Below are positions 23,161-35,378 of a stretch of DNA of 64,000 nt, piece after piece (position 1 is the stretch's first letter; each line of letters starts with the position of its first letter). The notes beneath the pieces are model-generated. The model saw only the letters and a list, made by a program, of their open reading frames with translations. It made no database searches and was not told the DNA's origin. This stretch comes from Populus alba (lineage: Eukaryota; Streptophyta; Magnoliopsida; Malpighiales; Salicaceae): positions 689,501 to 753,500 of the forward strand of contig NC_133289.1 of the NCBI RefSeq assembly GCF_005239225.2. Reading direction: 5' to 3'. A program made the translations under genes and the position numbers.

Positions 23161-26100
23161 AGATTCATCACGTGAAAAAAATATATAAATACCCTTAGAA
23201 TTTACCTCTGCCAAAACGTTAACAAAAACTAAAAAAACTTAAGGGGCGTCACCTCCTATCCTTTATTCTTAAGTTTTTAATCGCATTTTTTTTAATCTAA
23301 TTATATAAAATTAAGTTTAAAATTAAAACAGGGATGAAAACTTAAGGTCGGCCACTGTTCATATAAACGGTGAGCCTCTTTTTCCTTGTTTTTAATTTTC
23401 AATTTTTTTAATTGTAAACCTATGTTTTTATTCTTTTTACATTATATTTTTTTTAATATATTTTTAAGCTTATTTGAGCTCATTAAAAGTAATTTTATCA
23501 ATTTAACATGCTTAAGAGACTTAATGAATTACTTATTAAAAGATAAAAAAATTATATATTTTATATTTTGAATCTAGGTTTTTCTATAGGTTTTTTCACC
23601 AAGTTGGAGTGACAGAATAGAAGCGTAGGCTTGATCAAAGTTGAAGTACACATATTTAGATTTTTAAAAAGGTATTATAGGCAAAAATCTAATCTTATTT
23701 GAAATTCTAATCAGGCATGCAAAATTGAGTCAGAATCCTACTCGCAACAAGATTATTTGCTTTACTAGATATTTATTTGAGCATATCTTGAGCTTGAAAT
23801 GTCACAATTAGATGATTTCAAAGTCCAAATTCATCTACACATCCAAGGTTGCAACTTTTATGAAGAGCTTCAAGTCAGATAAAATTGTTTTCAAGATGAA
23901 AATTATAATACAATTTGAATGATGGGATGGGTGTTGTCTCTTGATCTGATAGGAAACTAATAAGATAGGAGTCTTGATGTTTAAAGGAAATATGATGGGA
24001 TCAAATAGATATTTTCTCAGGCCTGTAACCTCCTAGTCTTTATTCTTGATATCTTATCATGAAGGTTGCAACTTAGAATTAAAAAAGAGGAGATCAACGT
24101 GACAAAAATAGAGAGGAAAAAATGTTCTTTACAACTAAAATTTTCATAGAGTTCATCTTTACTACCATAATTTTTAGAGATCATAAGCAACAAATTCTCA
24201 ATTTCGGTTCAAGGGGAACATATTTCATCTCCATTATCAAGTCGTAAAAAGTAACATTATCATTGTAATTATTTCAAATTCAAGTATTTTTTTTTTATTA
24301 TTTCAGAACTATGCTATTGATTTTTGTTCATGATAATTGAATTGTTTTGAGATGGCATATATATTTTCTAGTTTCTTTCAATCCATAATTGTAGTTAGGG
24401 ACTAAAGTTAAGAAGCAAAAGAGTTAATTTGATTTCTGCAACTCTCAACTTAATTTATGAAGGAAAAATAAGTTAATTTAAATTGTCAAGCTTTTAAACG
24501 ATTGCTTAATATAAATTTGACAAACTTTGCTCTTAAGGCTATTATCTAGTGAATTAAATTTTCTTTACAATTTTAAATTCGCTTGATGGTAAAAAATTGA
24601 TTAGAAAGTTTTGTCTAATTAATTTACTCATAATCTCCTCGATTTCCCTTAGCTTTAAGGGATATCAAATTTATTTGCTTGAATGAAAATTATATTTATT
24701 TTACTTAAATGACCAACATATTTATAAAAATGGATGCCTGGACCATTGAACTGAGTGGTAGCCAGATTATAAGCAAGGCATAGCAGATGATGCATTGCCT
24801 GTTTCTTTTTTTAAATAAAAGGTGGATGATATGATCAGGCATAAGTGCTTAAGTAACTTGGCATGTTAGGGTCTTAAAAGAAAGTTCAGATGCAAGGATC
24901 TAAGTCAAGAACATGTTTTTTAGCCATATTTATCCTTCTTTTTTATAATTAAAATAAACAAAATATTATTAAATGCATTAGAGCTTATAACATAAGTTAT
25001 GATTTTGACTAGTTAACCCATATTAACAAGAATTTACTCAATACATCATTGCCTTTTAAACCAACATTTTTAGTCTTATTTTATGTTATTTTTTTATTTT
25101 TTGATATTTCTTTATTCATGAAGTCAACTGGTGAGATCAAAATAACTACCTCATGATTGAATTAGAAACTTGTACGTGCCAAGGACACCTATATGATTTC
25201 CAAAACACCTCTCTCTTCTAATGGCTCCTACCAATAAAACATTATTATGTCTAACCTCTCATGTGTTTCATTGTACAAAGTAAACGACTGTATATAGAAT
25301 TTATTTACAAGTGATATTTTAAGTCCGGATCGTCTTGCACAATGAATATAATCCTATAATCCAACCAGAATAGAGGAAATTATAAGTATGTGCATAATGC
25401 TCCATGAACAATTCTATCAAGTCCTTCGTCATCTAATGGAACCATATCATTTGTCATTTAGATTAAAATGATTGGTTGCAAGATGTCTAAGCTTGTGGTT
25501 ACAATTTCAAAATCGATTATGAAATTAAGTTTGAGAGTTGTAGAAAAGTGATGACAATGCTTGAAAATGTCATGGATGAAAAAAAAAGAAAAAAATTTCT
25601 AAATTGAGTTTGAGTTCAAATTTGTTGCAATTATCTTACATTAAATTAAGATTATTTTTATTAGTTATTTTCTAATAACCTTGATTTTTTATTATTATTT
25701 TTATTTTTGAAATTTCAACAAAGTCTCCTCTATAATTATAATATCCCAAGTTATCGACTAAACCTGTATATTTCAAGAAAATTGTTTCTCAAACTCAATC
25801 TAATCACCCCAAATCAAATATCATCACAACATTAACAAGTGTCATCTTCTTTCCAATTTTATTCATGTTTCTTATATCTATTATATTAAAATTAACAACA
25901 ACATTGTTGTCTCATATAAACAAACAAAAAATTAAAAAAATAACAAAAATATTGAAAGAAAATCAAAAAACATATTAGTAAGAAGAGTATATCAAAATGC
26001 CTAGGGGATCACCGAAAATTGGTTGCATAGGAGCAAGTATGCAAGATTGAAAAATTTGATGGTGTGTTTTTAATTGATAATTTGAAATGTAGGTCTTATT

Positions 26101-26418
26101 TGTTTTTGTATTTTAATAATATTTTTGAAAAATTTTGAAATTCTTTTATTTTTTTTATTTTTTCTTTAAAATTTTTCTTTAATTCAAATTAATTTATTTT
26201 TGATGTTTTTAGATTATTTTGATGCGCTAATATTAAAAATAATTTTTAAAATATAAAAAAATATATTATTTTAATAAATTTCTAAATAAAAAATACATTA
26301 AAAAATAACCACAACAGTACATACCTAACAATACATTACAAATGAGTTTCAGGAACAGAACTAGAAGGACAGTAAAAATTATGGCTTCCTTAAACTGTCG
26401 AAGACGCAATGAATTTCG
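22222..26418. other. long intergenic region
   Basis: 5' UTR/promoter of the USP39 gene lies just above 22222 (possible 5' UTR splice near 22390). Otherwise AT-rich, with an (ATT)n tract at 23128-23159 and a copy of the AT-rich dispersed repeat at about 26100-26320. From 26325 it is homologous to the 3' flank of the intact BAHD gene (38070 onward). No gene seen. Confidence 0.4.
23128..23159. repeat. (ATT)n microsatellite
   Basis: About ten uninterrupted ATT/TTA units. Confidence 0.95.
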
Positions 26419-26630
26419 AGCGTGTTTGACAGTGTGGTAGTGGTTGCTTTTCAAATAGCTTTTTATGTCGAAATACATGCCAATGATGTTTTTTCATTTT
26501 TTAAAAATCATTTTTGATATCAGCACATTAAAACGATCCAAAAAATACAAACCGAACTTAATTTTAATAATAATAAAAAAAATTTAAATTTAGACAAAAC
26601 ACCACTTGGAACGCAATGCCATACGGTGTC
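26419..26630. mobile_element. MITE-like element, copy 2, in the BAHD 3' flank
   Basis: Same family as 7298-7507 (gttgcttttcaaatagct, gatatcagcacat, acttggaacgcaatgcc). The flanks caatgaat...aaagagagga align to uninterrupted caacgaataaagaaagga at about 38138-38156, beside the other BAHD copy. That gives a natural empty site and fixes the element's limits to within a few bases. Confidence 0.7.
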
Positions 26631-27115
26631 AAAGAGAGGAAAGGATATACTAAAAATAAGCATTTCGTTTCACAATGAGAATTTTTGCTATAAAAGTACA
26701 AGTAAAGTGAGACTTCTTATTTCTGGTGAATCCAGTGAAGTGACTTAAAGCACATAAATTGAAACATCAATCGCGACGATGTGTTTGTTTTTATGATTGG
26801 GGTTGAATTTTGTGAGTGGAGTTTATTAAAAAAAATAAAATAAAAAATAATTTTTATAATTATATGCATAATTAAATTATACCCATTTTTTAACCATAAA
26901 AACAAACATATCCATTAGGATTCACATCTTGAACACAGGTCTTTTTATTCTTAGAAAGGTAAATCAAATGTCTTATATTCGATGTCATAAAGAAAGGATT
27001 GGTGTGACCTGACATGATCGGTCGCAATTAGCAAGCTACTTTTATTGTATAGCTCAAGAACAAATGAGCCTCTTGACAAATAAAAATAGAAAATCTCTAC
27101 CGGAAGACATGAAGC
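26631..27115. other. 3' flank of the broken BAHD gene
   Basis: Patches such as gtgaagtgacttaaagca align with the 3' flank of the intact copy (38190-38215), so the duplication reaches beyond the coding region. No gene seen. Confidence 0.45.
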
Positions 27116-28335
27116 TTATATGCTTGCACTGAAAGAAGCATAGGTAAGGATTCCAGGGTCTTGTTCAAACTTTACCATGTCTTCCTCGGACAGTCCAATC
27201 CATGCTTCTATTCCCTCACCGTCTTTTGTATATATCTAAGAAAATGGCAACCCTGTTAAGCTTCAAGGCAGGACTTAACCAAAGAGGTTTGCCCCACCCA
27301 AAATCAGTTTCATAAAATGGAAAGTTGCACCAACTACTGAAACCGAACACCGTCAAATTCGAACCCTTTCTAGCTTCCTCCCCGGCTCTTTTGAGGAGTT
27401 TAAAGTACCCACCACCAGCATGAATCTTCCTGATAAAGTCATCATTCATCATCCTTATCGACTCGTGAAGTTTTCCCGCTAAACCATTATAGCTCAACTC
27501 CTTACTTTCACTCTCTGGCCACCTTGCTATTGTCACTTGGAAGATGTTTCCAATTGATTGTTTTGGCACTGGTGGTTTCAGTCTCCTCCGCAGATCGACA
27601 GCAATGGTTGCAGCATTTATCTGCATCGCTTCATTTTCTCTGGCGACGGTCATCATGGCCGTCAAAATAAGAGTTGAAACAGCTATGAAACGAGACGGCC
27701 GATCCAAAGATGGTCCGTTGCCTACTTCATCTCTTAGAGCAGCTAACCTGGAACCATCAAATTAACAAGAACCTTTTCATCACGATTTCACTTGACACAT
27801 CCTCTTTTACGAAGCTGTGCAAAGAGAAGCTTGATAGATCTTGTGGAGGAAAGAGAGTCGTGCAGTCGAAAACCACCTCGTCGATAACGTTATTGGGATC
27901 ACGAGAAATTGCAGCCCAGCAATTAACAAAGGTTGCTAGAGTGGACGCATCAGCAACTGCATGCCAAATGCAGATACTAATTGCGACCCCACCACAATTG
28001 AAGTAATTGACTTGAACTGCCATCGTTACCTGATCAGTGCTTAGTTTAGATGACTTTCCATATGGGCTACATGGTAGTAGCTGTTGCTGCTGATTTATGT
28101 CTGCCTGCTCAAGTACCATGGATATGTCACCAGCCACTCGAGCTTCAATGAACTCAGCGCCATCATCATTGCAGTCAACTGAAAAGCCATCCTTTATTCG
28201 TCCAGCAAAAGGGTAGAAGTGAGTTAATGTTCGTGAGAAAGACTCTTTCAGATGATCAGAGTTCTTGCAGAGATTCTCACTGGCCGGTGAGTAAAAGAGG
28301 ATGATGGGGATGTAAGGAGGAGGAGCTAACTGATC

Positions 28336-28555
28336 TGATACGAATTGAGTTTTACTCTTCGAAGTTTATTCACAATATTTGTATATTGATTTCAAGATAT
28401 AAATTCATCAATACATCTGCCTTTATATAGCAATAGACAGTAAAACTATTATGGAAAAACTCCTATAATTACAGTCTGTTACAAACTAATTTATAACTGA
28501 TATAAATATATTATGTATAGCTAATAGTAAAGTGAAACTAATATAATATTTAACA
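28336..28555 (-). repeat. 3' LTR of the Copia element
   Basis: 220 bp, TGATACGAATTG to ATATTTAACA on the plus strand. A purine tract (plus cccctctt, 28556-28563) adjoins it on the inner side. Confidence 0.95.
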
Positions 28556-28563
28556 CCCCTCTT
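28556..28563 (-). other. polypurine tract of the Copia element
   Basis: AAGAGGGG on the element's sense strand, directly against the 3' LTR; it primes plus-strand DNA synthesis in LTR elements. Confidence 0.8.
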
Positions 28564-28623
28564 AAATTGGTGCATAGATATCAGTCATGCCTAATTTGTC
28601 GAGACTGATATGAAATATGTGGC

Positions 28624-31600
28624 TCATTCTGCCTTCGTCAGTACATTTGCAAGTTGATCTTGAGATCGAACATGAGGAACTTCAATAATCTTTTCTTCTA
28701 ATTTTTCTTTTATAAAATGTCTATCAACTTCAACATGTTTAGTTCTATCATGTTGGACAGGGTTATGAGCAATGTCGCATGCCGCCTTGCTATCATAATA
28801 TAACCTCATCGGACTTGTCTGTTCAACCTGTAATTCCTGCATTAAATTTTTTATCCATAATAATTCATATATTGCTTTGGCCATTCCTCTGTATTCAACT
28901 TCAGCTGAGGATCTAGCCACTACTTCTTGTTTCTTACTTCGTTAAGTGACCAAGTTTCCACCCACAAATGTGAAGTATCCCGATGTAGATCTTCGATCTT
29001 GTATTGAGCCTGCCCAATCAGCATCGGCATATCCATCAATCTTCAAGTTGTCCCCCTTTTTAAATAGAATTCCTTTACCTGGAGATGACTTCAAGTAACG
29101 CAAGATACGGGTGACAACTTTCATATGTTCTTCACTAGGGGAGTGCATAAACTGACTGATTACACTTAAAGCATAAGCTAAATCAGGTCTGGTATGTGCA
29201 AGATACATTAACCTTCCCACTAGTCTCTGATAACGTTCTTTATTAGTGTGGATTTGTTGTGGATGTATACTTAGTTTCAGGTTTTCTTCTATAGGAGTGC
29301 TGACAGGGCTACAAGCTGTCATACATGTTTCTTTTAACAAATCTAAGGCATACTTTCGTTGTGACAAAAATTCCTTCTTTCGATCTTGATACTTCAATAC
29401 CAAGAAAGTATTTTAAGTGACCTAAAGATTTCATTTCAAATTCTTGTGCAAGACGAGTCTGCAAAGCTTTCTCTTCTTCAGGATTATTTCTGGTTACTAT
29501 CATATCATCCACGTATACGATTAGAGCTGTGACTTCCCCTTTTTTTATTTTCAGGAATAACGTATGGTCAGAGTTACTTTGCTTGTATCCAATGGATTTC
29601 ATGAATTTAGTGAACCTCCCGAACCATGCTCTCGAAGATTGTTTTAACCCGTATAGGGATTTCTTTAACCTGCATACCTTTGTGCTTCCTTTGATTTGCA
29701 TAATGCATCCAGGAGGTAATTCCATAAATACTTCTTCTTGGAGATCCCCATGCAAAAATACATTTTTGACGTCAAATTGATATAGGGGTCAGTCACGGTT
29801 CACGGCTAAAGATAGTAGGATACGAACAGTATTTATCTTGGCCACCGGTGCAAATGTTTCCATATAATCAATCCCATAAGTCTGAGTGTATCCTTTGGCG
29901 ATAAGCCTTGCTTTAAACCTTTCAATAGTGTCATCTGCTTTATGTTTAATGGTAAACACCCACCGACACCCAACTGGTACCTTTCCTGCAGGAAGTTCAA
30001 CTACTTCCCATGTGTAATTTTTTTGAAGGGATCTCATTTCTTCATTCATGGCCTCTTTCCATCTTAAATCTGTTATGGCTTCCTGCACACTGTTAGGAAT
30101 AGATATAACAGATATTTGGTTTATAAAAGTTTCATTTTCCTTTGATAATCTATGATAAGACACATAATTACTCATAGGATAATGAGGATTAGAGGTAAGA
30201 AGTGGTTCGTACGAAGTTTTGGGTTTTCCTCTCATGGTTCTGTGAGGTAAAATTTTGAGTTGAGTTTCAGAACTTACTTGAGGTTCAGTTATGGATTCAA
30301 GTTCAGGATACACTTATAGTGGAGAGGCTGGTAATTGAGGTACCTGAGTTTCTTATTGCAGCACCTATATTTGATCTTCTTTACTGTCAATAGTTTGTTG
30401 TTGTTCTGCTCCTATATATTTTTCACTATTTCCATCTAATGCATCTTGCATGGTATGTGAAGATGCATTACTAGTATGTTTATCTCTTGTAATATATAGG
30501 TCGTCATAACATGTCTGCCAGTTACTCTTGTTGTGCTCTTGACTTGAGGATTCAAGGGGAGAGTAATACATTTTATTCTCATGAAATACAACATCAAGTG
30601 TAGTGTAGAGTTTCTTACTTGGTGGATGATAACAGCGATACCCTTTCTGATGCTGGGCATAACCAACAAATACACACTTGAGTGCTAGTGGTTCCAGTTT
30701 ATTCCTTAATGGTTTGTGAAGATGAACAAATGTTGTGCATCCAAAAACTCTTAGTTGCAAATGTGACACAACATGAGAGCATATTGTTTTATGAAGAACA
30801 TTCAGTGGGGTCTGAAATCCTAATGTGCTTGAGGGTATCCGATTGACAAGATATGTTACTACTATGATAGCTTCACCCCAATATTTAGTTGACATATGAG
30901 CTTCAAATAACGAGGCTCGAACAACTTCAAGAAGCTGACGATTCTTACGTTCTGCAACCCCATTTTGTTGAGGGGTGTAAGGGCAAGTGGTTTGATGAAC
31001 AATTCCATGATTAATCAAATATTGTTTCAACTACTGATTAACGAATTCTCCACCATTGTCGCTATGAAGAACCTGTATTGCAGAACTATATTGTGTAGCT
31101 ACCATGTTATGAAATTGTTTGAATAATGAGCTTACTTCACTTTTGCATTTCATTAGGCAAATCCATGTCATACGTGTGTGATCATCAATAAAGGAAATAA
31201 ACCATCGTTTACCATTAAAAGAGCAGGTATTTGTTGGACCCCATACATCTGAATGTACCACCATGAACGGTGCTGGGCTCTTACTCATGTTGTTTTGAAA
31301 AGGAACTCGATGGCTTTTAGCTAATTCACATACATCACATTTAAACTCTATGTTTGTTAGCTGAATAAAGAGTTTTGGCATTAATTTCTTCAAATATCGA
31401 AAGGATGAGTGTCCTAAACTTTTATGTCATGACCAAATTTCAGAGGTTGCAGCAGATTCAATATTTGCAGCAGATTTATTCATGGAGAATGCTTGAGCTA
31501 ACTGGTGACAGCTTGCTGGGGCTAAATCCAGATAATAGAGCTTTCCCCTTCTAGTACCATAACCAATTGTCTTCCGAGTTTGAATATCCTTGAAAACACA

Positions 31601-32392
31601 AAGGTTAGGCCAAAAAATAACAATGCATTGCAGAGCAAGAGTTATTTGAGCTACTGACAATAAATTATAATTAAGAGTTGGAACAACTAATACGGAGTCA
31701 AGACTTATATTTTTAGTGAGGATGACAGATCCTTCCCCATTAACAGACGATGAGGTACCATTTGCTGATGATATAATATATTGTTCTGATGGTTTAAAAG
31801 ATTTAAGCCACAATTTGTCAAAGGTCATATGATCAGTAGCTCCAGAATCAATTATCCATTCATTTCTACTGCTAAGAGTGGAGGTATGAAATACTTTACT
31901 AGATTCTTCCTCTATGAATGTTTCTTTCGGATGTTGATGTCCTGCCACAAATTCTTCCTTAGTCGTGAGACTGGTTTTGTTTGAAGGATGTTCTGCCACA
32001 AATCTCTCAAGCGTCGCCACTGCAACTAAAGCATGAGTATTTGATTTTGAATTTCGTTTACGAGGTGCTTTAGCAGGATCCCACCATTCTGGATACCCAA
32101 TTAATTCATAGCATTTCATCTTTGTATGTCCAGTTTCACCACAGTGTGTGCAGACATATTCTGACTTTGCCTTTCCAATTTCATAGCTGCTGTTATGAGT
32201 TTCTGATGTCCAATTCTTTTCAATAGTAGGGCCATTTGATCGGTAGTTTCTTGGCTTACCTTGTCGTGCCATCATTGCATATGATTCTGCATGGCCAGCT
32301 CCAGCTTCATTGTTTAAAGTAGATCTGCGAACAGCATCACGGCGTATATAGGCAGATGTATTGATGAGGTGTCGGTTTTGTTGTCTTATCAT
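28624..32392 (-). pseudogene. Copia gag-pol remnant
   Basis: Blocks in order on the minus strand: CCHC zinc knuckle starting CTHCGETGHTKMKC (about 32150), aspartic protease with DSGATDH (about 31840), integrase with the HxxxC/CxxC region and DDE residues (31393-30365), reverse transcriptase with YVDDM (about 29500), and RNase H (29000-28624); after a frame break the end reads KLGMTDIYAPI just before the purine tract. In-frame stops at 31427, 31031, 30365, 30314, 29789, 28942 and 28624, plus frameshifts near 29400 and 28625, inactivate it. Three stops (31427, 29789, 28942) fall where the family has Trp. The N-terminal gag domain before the zinc knuckle is missing: only about 400 bp separate the frame from the 5' LTR. 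Confidence 0.9.
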
Positions 32393-32433
32393 TCATCATG
32401 GAAAAACATGATCTCAGGATGCAAATAGAAAGA

Positions 32434-32625
32434 AATGTTCAAGAATAGGCTTCAAGATCAGAATGCAGAAGAATATTTCAAGAACTGGTTGGACTTGTAC
32501 GATTCAAGACTGGATTTCAAGATAAAAATGCAGAGCCGAAGAAATATATTCAAGAACAGGTTTCACGATTCAAGAATAGATTTCAGGATCAAAATACAGA
32601 GGGATATTTCAAGAATTGGTTGGAA
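32434..32625. repeat. imperfect ~66-70 bp tandem repeat in the Copia leader
   Basis: About 2.5 copies of a unit built from atttcaagaactggtt, acgattcaagactgga, tttcaagataaaaatg and cagag, with small deletions in the second copy. It occupies the place where gag should begin. Confidence 0.7.
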
Positions 32626-32785
32626 TAGGTGATATTTGTATAGCAGAACAGATTGCAAAAAATTGATAGATAGAATGCAGGATCTTGCTGTTGAAGTAAA
32701 CTGAAAAAAGGATATATAAACATAGAAGGATGCAGATAAAAAAAAAAGATTTCAAGGGAAAGATATATCAGTCATGCATTTCCAT

Positions 32786-32797
32786 GCTCTGATACCA
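32786..32797 (-). other. primer-binding site of the Copia element
   Basis: TGGTATCAGAGC on the minus strand, directly against the 5' LTR. This is the usual match to the 3' end of initiator tRNA-Met in plant Copia elements. Confidence 0.92.
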
Positions 32798-33017
32798 TGA
32801 AACGAATTGAGTTTTACTCTTCGAAGTTTATTCACGATATTTGTATATTGATTTCAAGATATAAATTCATCAATACATCTGCCTTTATATAGCAGTAGGC
32901 AATAGAACTACTATGGAAAGACTCCTATAATTACGGTCTGTTACAAACTAATTTATAACTGATATAAATATATTATGTATAGCTAATAGTAAAGTGAAAA
33001 TAATATAATATTTAACA
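32798..33017 (-). repeat. 5' LTR of the Copia element
   Basis: 220 bp, TGAAACGAATTG to ATATTTAACA on the plus strand; followed by the right target duplication TGATC (33018-33022). Confidence 0.95.
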
Positions 33018-33109
33018 TGATCAAGGACAGAAAGCTTATAGGTTTTTAGGTGCTGTGAAGTGGAAGAAGAAGGTTTCAGGATTTCTTTAGAAATGATCTG
33101 AACTTCCAT

Positions 33110-34370
33110 TTTCTACTTTCTTGTGAAAGAAAAACATAAATTAGATGCTAGTGTTTGATTCAATACAAGAGAACCGACCAATACTTACATGGAGCTGCAC
33201 ATTTTTTATAAAAGAAAAGTTAGGCTACGAATTGGTGCTCATGTTTTTTATACGAATTGGTGCTCACGTTTTTTATAAAAGAAAAGTAAGGCACCACAAT
33301 TGTTGCCAACTTTGAAAAAAAAAAAAAACAGCGAGGATATGCTCAGCCTATAGATAGATTGCATCCCAAAGCCTTTAAGGGAAAAAAAGAAGAAGATGAG
33401 GTGTATCAAAGCATTTTGTTAAAAAAAACATTGTTCACGTGTAATATTATTAACATATACTTTATTATTTATATACACGGAAAGTCCATAGCATATGTTT
33501 GTTTTTTGAAAAATAATTTTTTAAATTTTTTTGTGTTTGTTTGTTATTAGAAAAGTTGATTAACAAAAAAACACTTTTTAATCAACGAAAAATTTGGTTT
33601 AGTTTTCAGGAAAGTGTTTTCTTGAAAAATTTGGGCGGAAAACACTTTCTGAAAGTCATGAAAAATTTAGAAATATCATATTATTTACTGATTATATCAA
33701 ATTTGATCCTCAAACTTTTTGATTGCTATATATATATTTTTTATTTTGAATATTTATTTTTTAATTTCATCTCTTAAAATTTAATTTTTTTATTAACTTT
33801 GGTCATCATTTTTATAATTGTTATTTTTTTTTTCTTATCATTTTTTTATTGAAATTTTTTATCTAAGAAATTTGATCCTCATTCTTTTGATTCTTACTAA
33901 TTTTATTTGAAATAATTTATGAAATGTTAATTATTATTATTACTTTAATTTCTTCATCTTTCAATTTTTTTATTTTTTAGATTTGATCTCTATTATTTTG
34001 ATTATTATTTATTTTATTTAAGATAATTTATGAAATTATATTTTTTTTTTCAATTTCATTGTCATTCAACTTTTTAATTTGTAAGATTTGTTCCTTATTA
34101 TTTTAATAAACTTGAGAAAAATAAAATATTAATAAGTTATTTTCCAGCTCATTTTTCATGACATAACGAAACACTGAAAAGTGTTTTCCAACTTATTTTT
34201 CATTACACTATCAAACATCAGAAAATAACTCACTTTTCTGGAACTCACTTTCCAAAAAAAATACTTTCCAACAAACAAACGAGGTCTAAATTGATAACTG
34301 TTATTATGGCTAACTTTGAAAAGAAAGAAAGAAAGACAGCAAGCTGAGATGAACAACACAAGAATAGTTA

Positions 34371-34407
<37 letters not shown>

Positions 34408-35056
34408 ATTATTGATTAATTTTTTTAATGATAAATAAATACAAGAAAGTTTGAAAATAAATTTCTAAAATAAAATTTATGTAAGACAAATAGGGTCTTA
34501 GTTCCACTTTATCACAATAGATATAACGATTTGTTATGATTAACAGAAAGGGAAAAAAAAAAAAAAGAGATGGAGGCTAAGAGGACTTGGGATACTCCTA
34601 ATGTCATATATATCAACCATAATCTAACCGTGTTTTGAATGGAATTTTAAAACTAATGACAGGAGGATTTGTGATGGTGGGACCTACCTATCAAATTTGA
34701 AATGTCGGACTTCTTAATTTTTAATTAACTTATTTTATCACATGTTAACATCATCGCAACTAAATTGGGTAAAATTAAGGCTAATGACATGAATCTGGAA
34801 TAAAAAATAAACCGTCATATCAAACAATTACAGACTTTTTCAGGCAAAGAAATCCGCTTTAAACAGAAATACAATCTTTTCTACTACTTCCAGGAACCAA
34901 TGTCGAAGAATCTTATGGCTGCTTGAAAAGTGTGGTGATGGCTAATTGGCTACCGGGATTTTGGTAAAAGTTAGGCATGGACACGTCATGCCGTTGTTCT
35001 TGCACCCACCGACTGAGCAGACTCCTCCGTTCGGGTTAAAAAGAAGACTATTCTTG
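33110..35056. other. intergenic, upstream of the broken BAHD gene
   Basis: The first ~75 bp still match the 5' flank of the intact copy (tgtttgattcaatacaagagaacc). Then a short duplication (33226-33275), AT-rich DNA, an AT repeat near 34370-34405, and from about 34880 a less AT-rich stretch with ACACGTCA (34981-34988) leading into the inverted repeat. No gene seen. Confidence 0.4.
33226..33275. repeat. 25-bp tandem duplication
   Basis: tacgaattggtgctcatg and seven more bases repeated with one c/t change. The flanking ttttttataaaagaaaagt (33202 and 33269) is also duplicated, so the event is compound. Confidence 0.8.
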
Positions 35057-35378
35057 TAGTTTACGCCTTATAAATAGAGGCTAGAGTGAAGCCAAATGAT
35101 GACATCTGCTTGTTTTATTGCTTGGGATGAATGAGAGGTTGGGGTCACGGGGAGTATTATTGAAAATTACTAAAAAAATTAGTTAGGTGGGTATATTCTT
35201 TGAATAATTTAGATTCTATATATATATAAGTTTCAATAATTATACCCACCTAACTAATTTTTTAGTAATTTTCAATAATACTCCCCGTGACCCCAACCTC
35301 TCATTCATCCCAAGCAATAAAACAAGCAGATGTCATCATTTGGCTTCACTCTAGCCTCTATTTATAAGGCGTAAACTA
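35057..35378. repeat. near-perfect 138-bp inverted repeat, 45-bp loop
   Basis: Left arm 35057-35195 and right arm 35241-35378 are reverse complements over their whole length except one A in a homopolymer (7 A against 6 T). Each arm carries TATAAATA near its outer end (35069-35076, and mirrored at 35359-35366), both pointing toward the loop. Promoter-like sequence lies outside the left arm only. A transcript through it would fold into a long hairpin. There is no frame of note: the first ATG in the arm opens only about a dozen codons. Possible origins are a MIRNA-like or siRNA-generating inverted duplication, a foldback element, or an assembly artefact. Confidence 0.95.

Larger units (their letters stand above)
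28336..33017 (-). mobile_element. Ty1/Copia LTR retrotransposon, 4,682 bp
   Basis: Bounded by two 220-bp LTRs and a perfect 5-bp target duplication TGATC (28331-28335 and 33018-33022). LTRs start TG and end CA. Element order runs on the minus strand: 5' LTR, primer-binding site, shortened gag with zinc knuckle, protease, integrase, reverse transcriptase, RNase H, polypurine tract, 3' LTR. Integrase before reverse transcriptase marks it as Copia. The LTRs differ at ten positions by eye, eight of them transitions. The coding region has several stops and frameshifts, so it is non-autonomous. It lies inside a BAHD gene about 87 nt after the start codon. Confidence 0.96.
27116..33109 (-). pseudogene. 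BAHD acyltransferase pseudogene split by a Copia element
   Basis: Coding sequence lies in two parts, 33109-33018 (5' end) and 28335-27116 (3' part), separated by a 4.68-kb retrotransposon. By eye it differs from the intact copy at 38373-39671 at about 30 sites in 1.3 kb. Independent lesions: a 4-bp insertion near 27761-27764 (caaattaacaag against caaacaag in the intact copy) and a 4-bp tata expansion near 27229-27236 (gtatatatcta against gtatcta); both shift the frame. HAVAD and DFGWG, the two signature motifs of BAHD enzymes, are still readable in separate frames. The product would have been a CoA-dependent cytosolic acyltransferase of the vinorine-synthase-like clade. The intact copy shows TGATC once at the insertion point and is the empty site. 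Confidence 0.93.

Noticed and set aside
32435..32632. 63-65 aa frame with repeated FKN/DSR motifs on the plus strand
   Set aside because: Translation of the tandem repeat in the Copia leader, on the antisense strand of the element.
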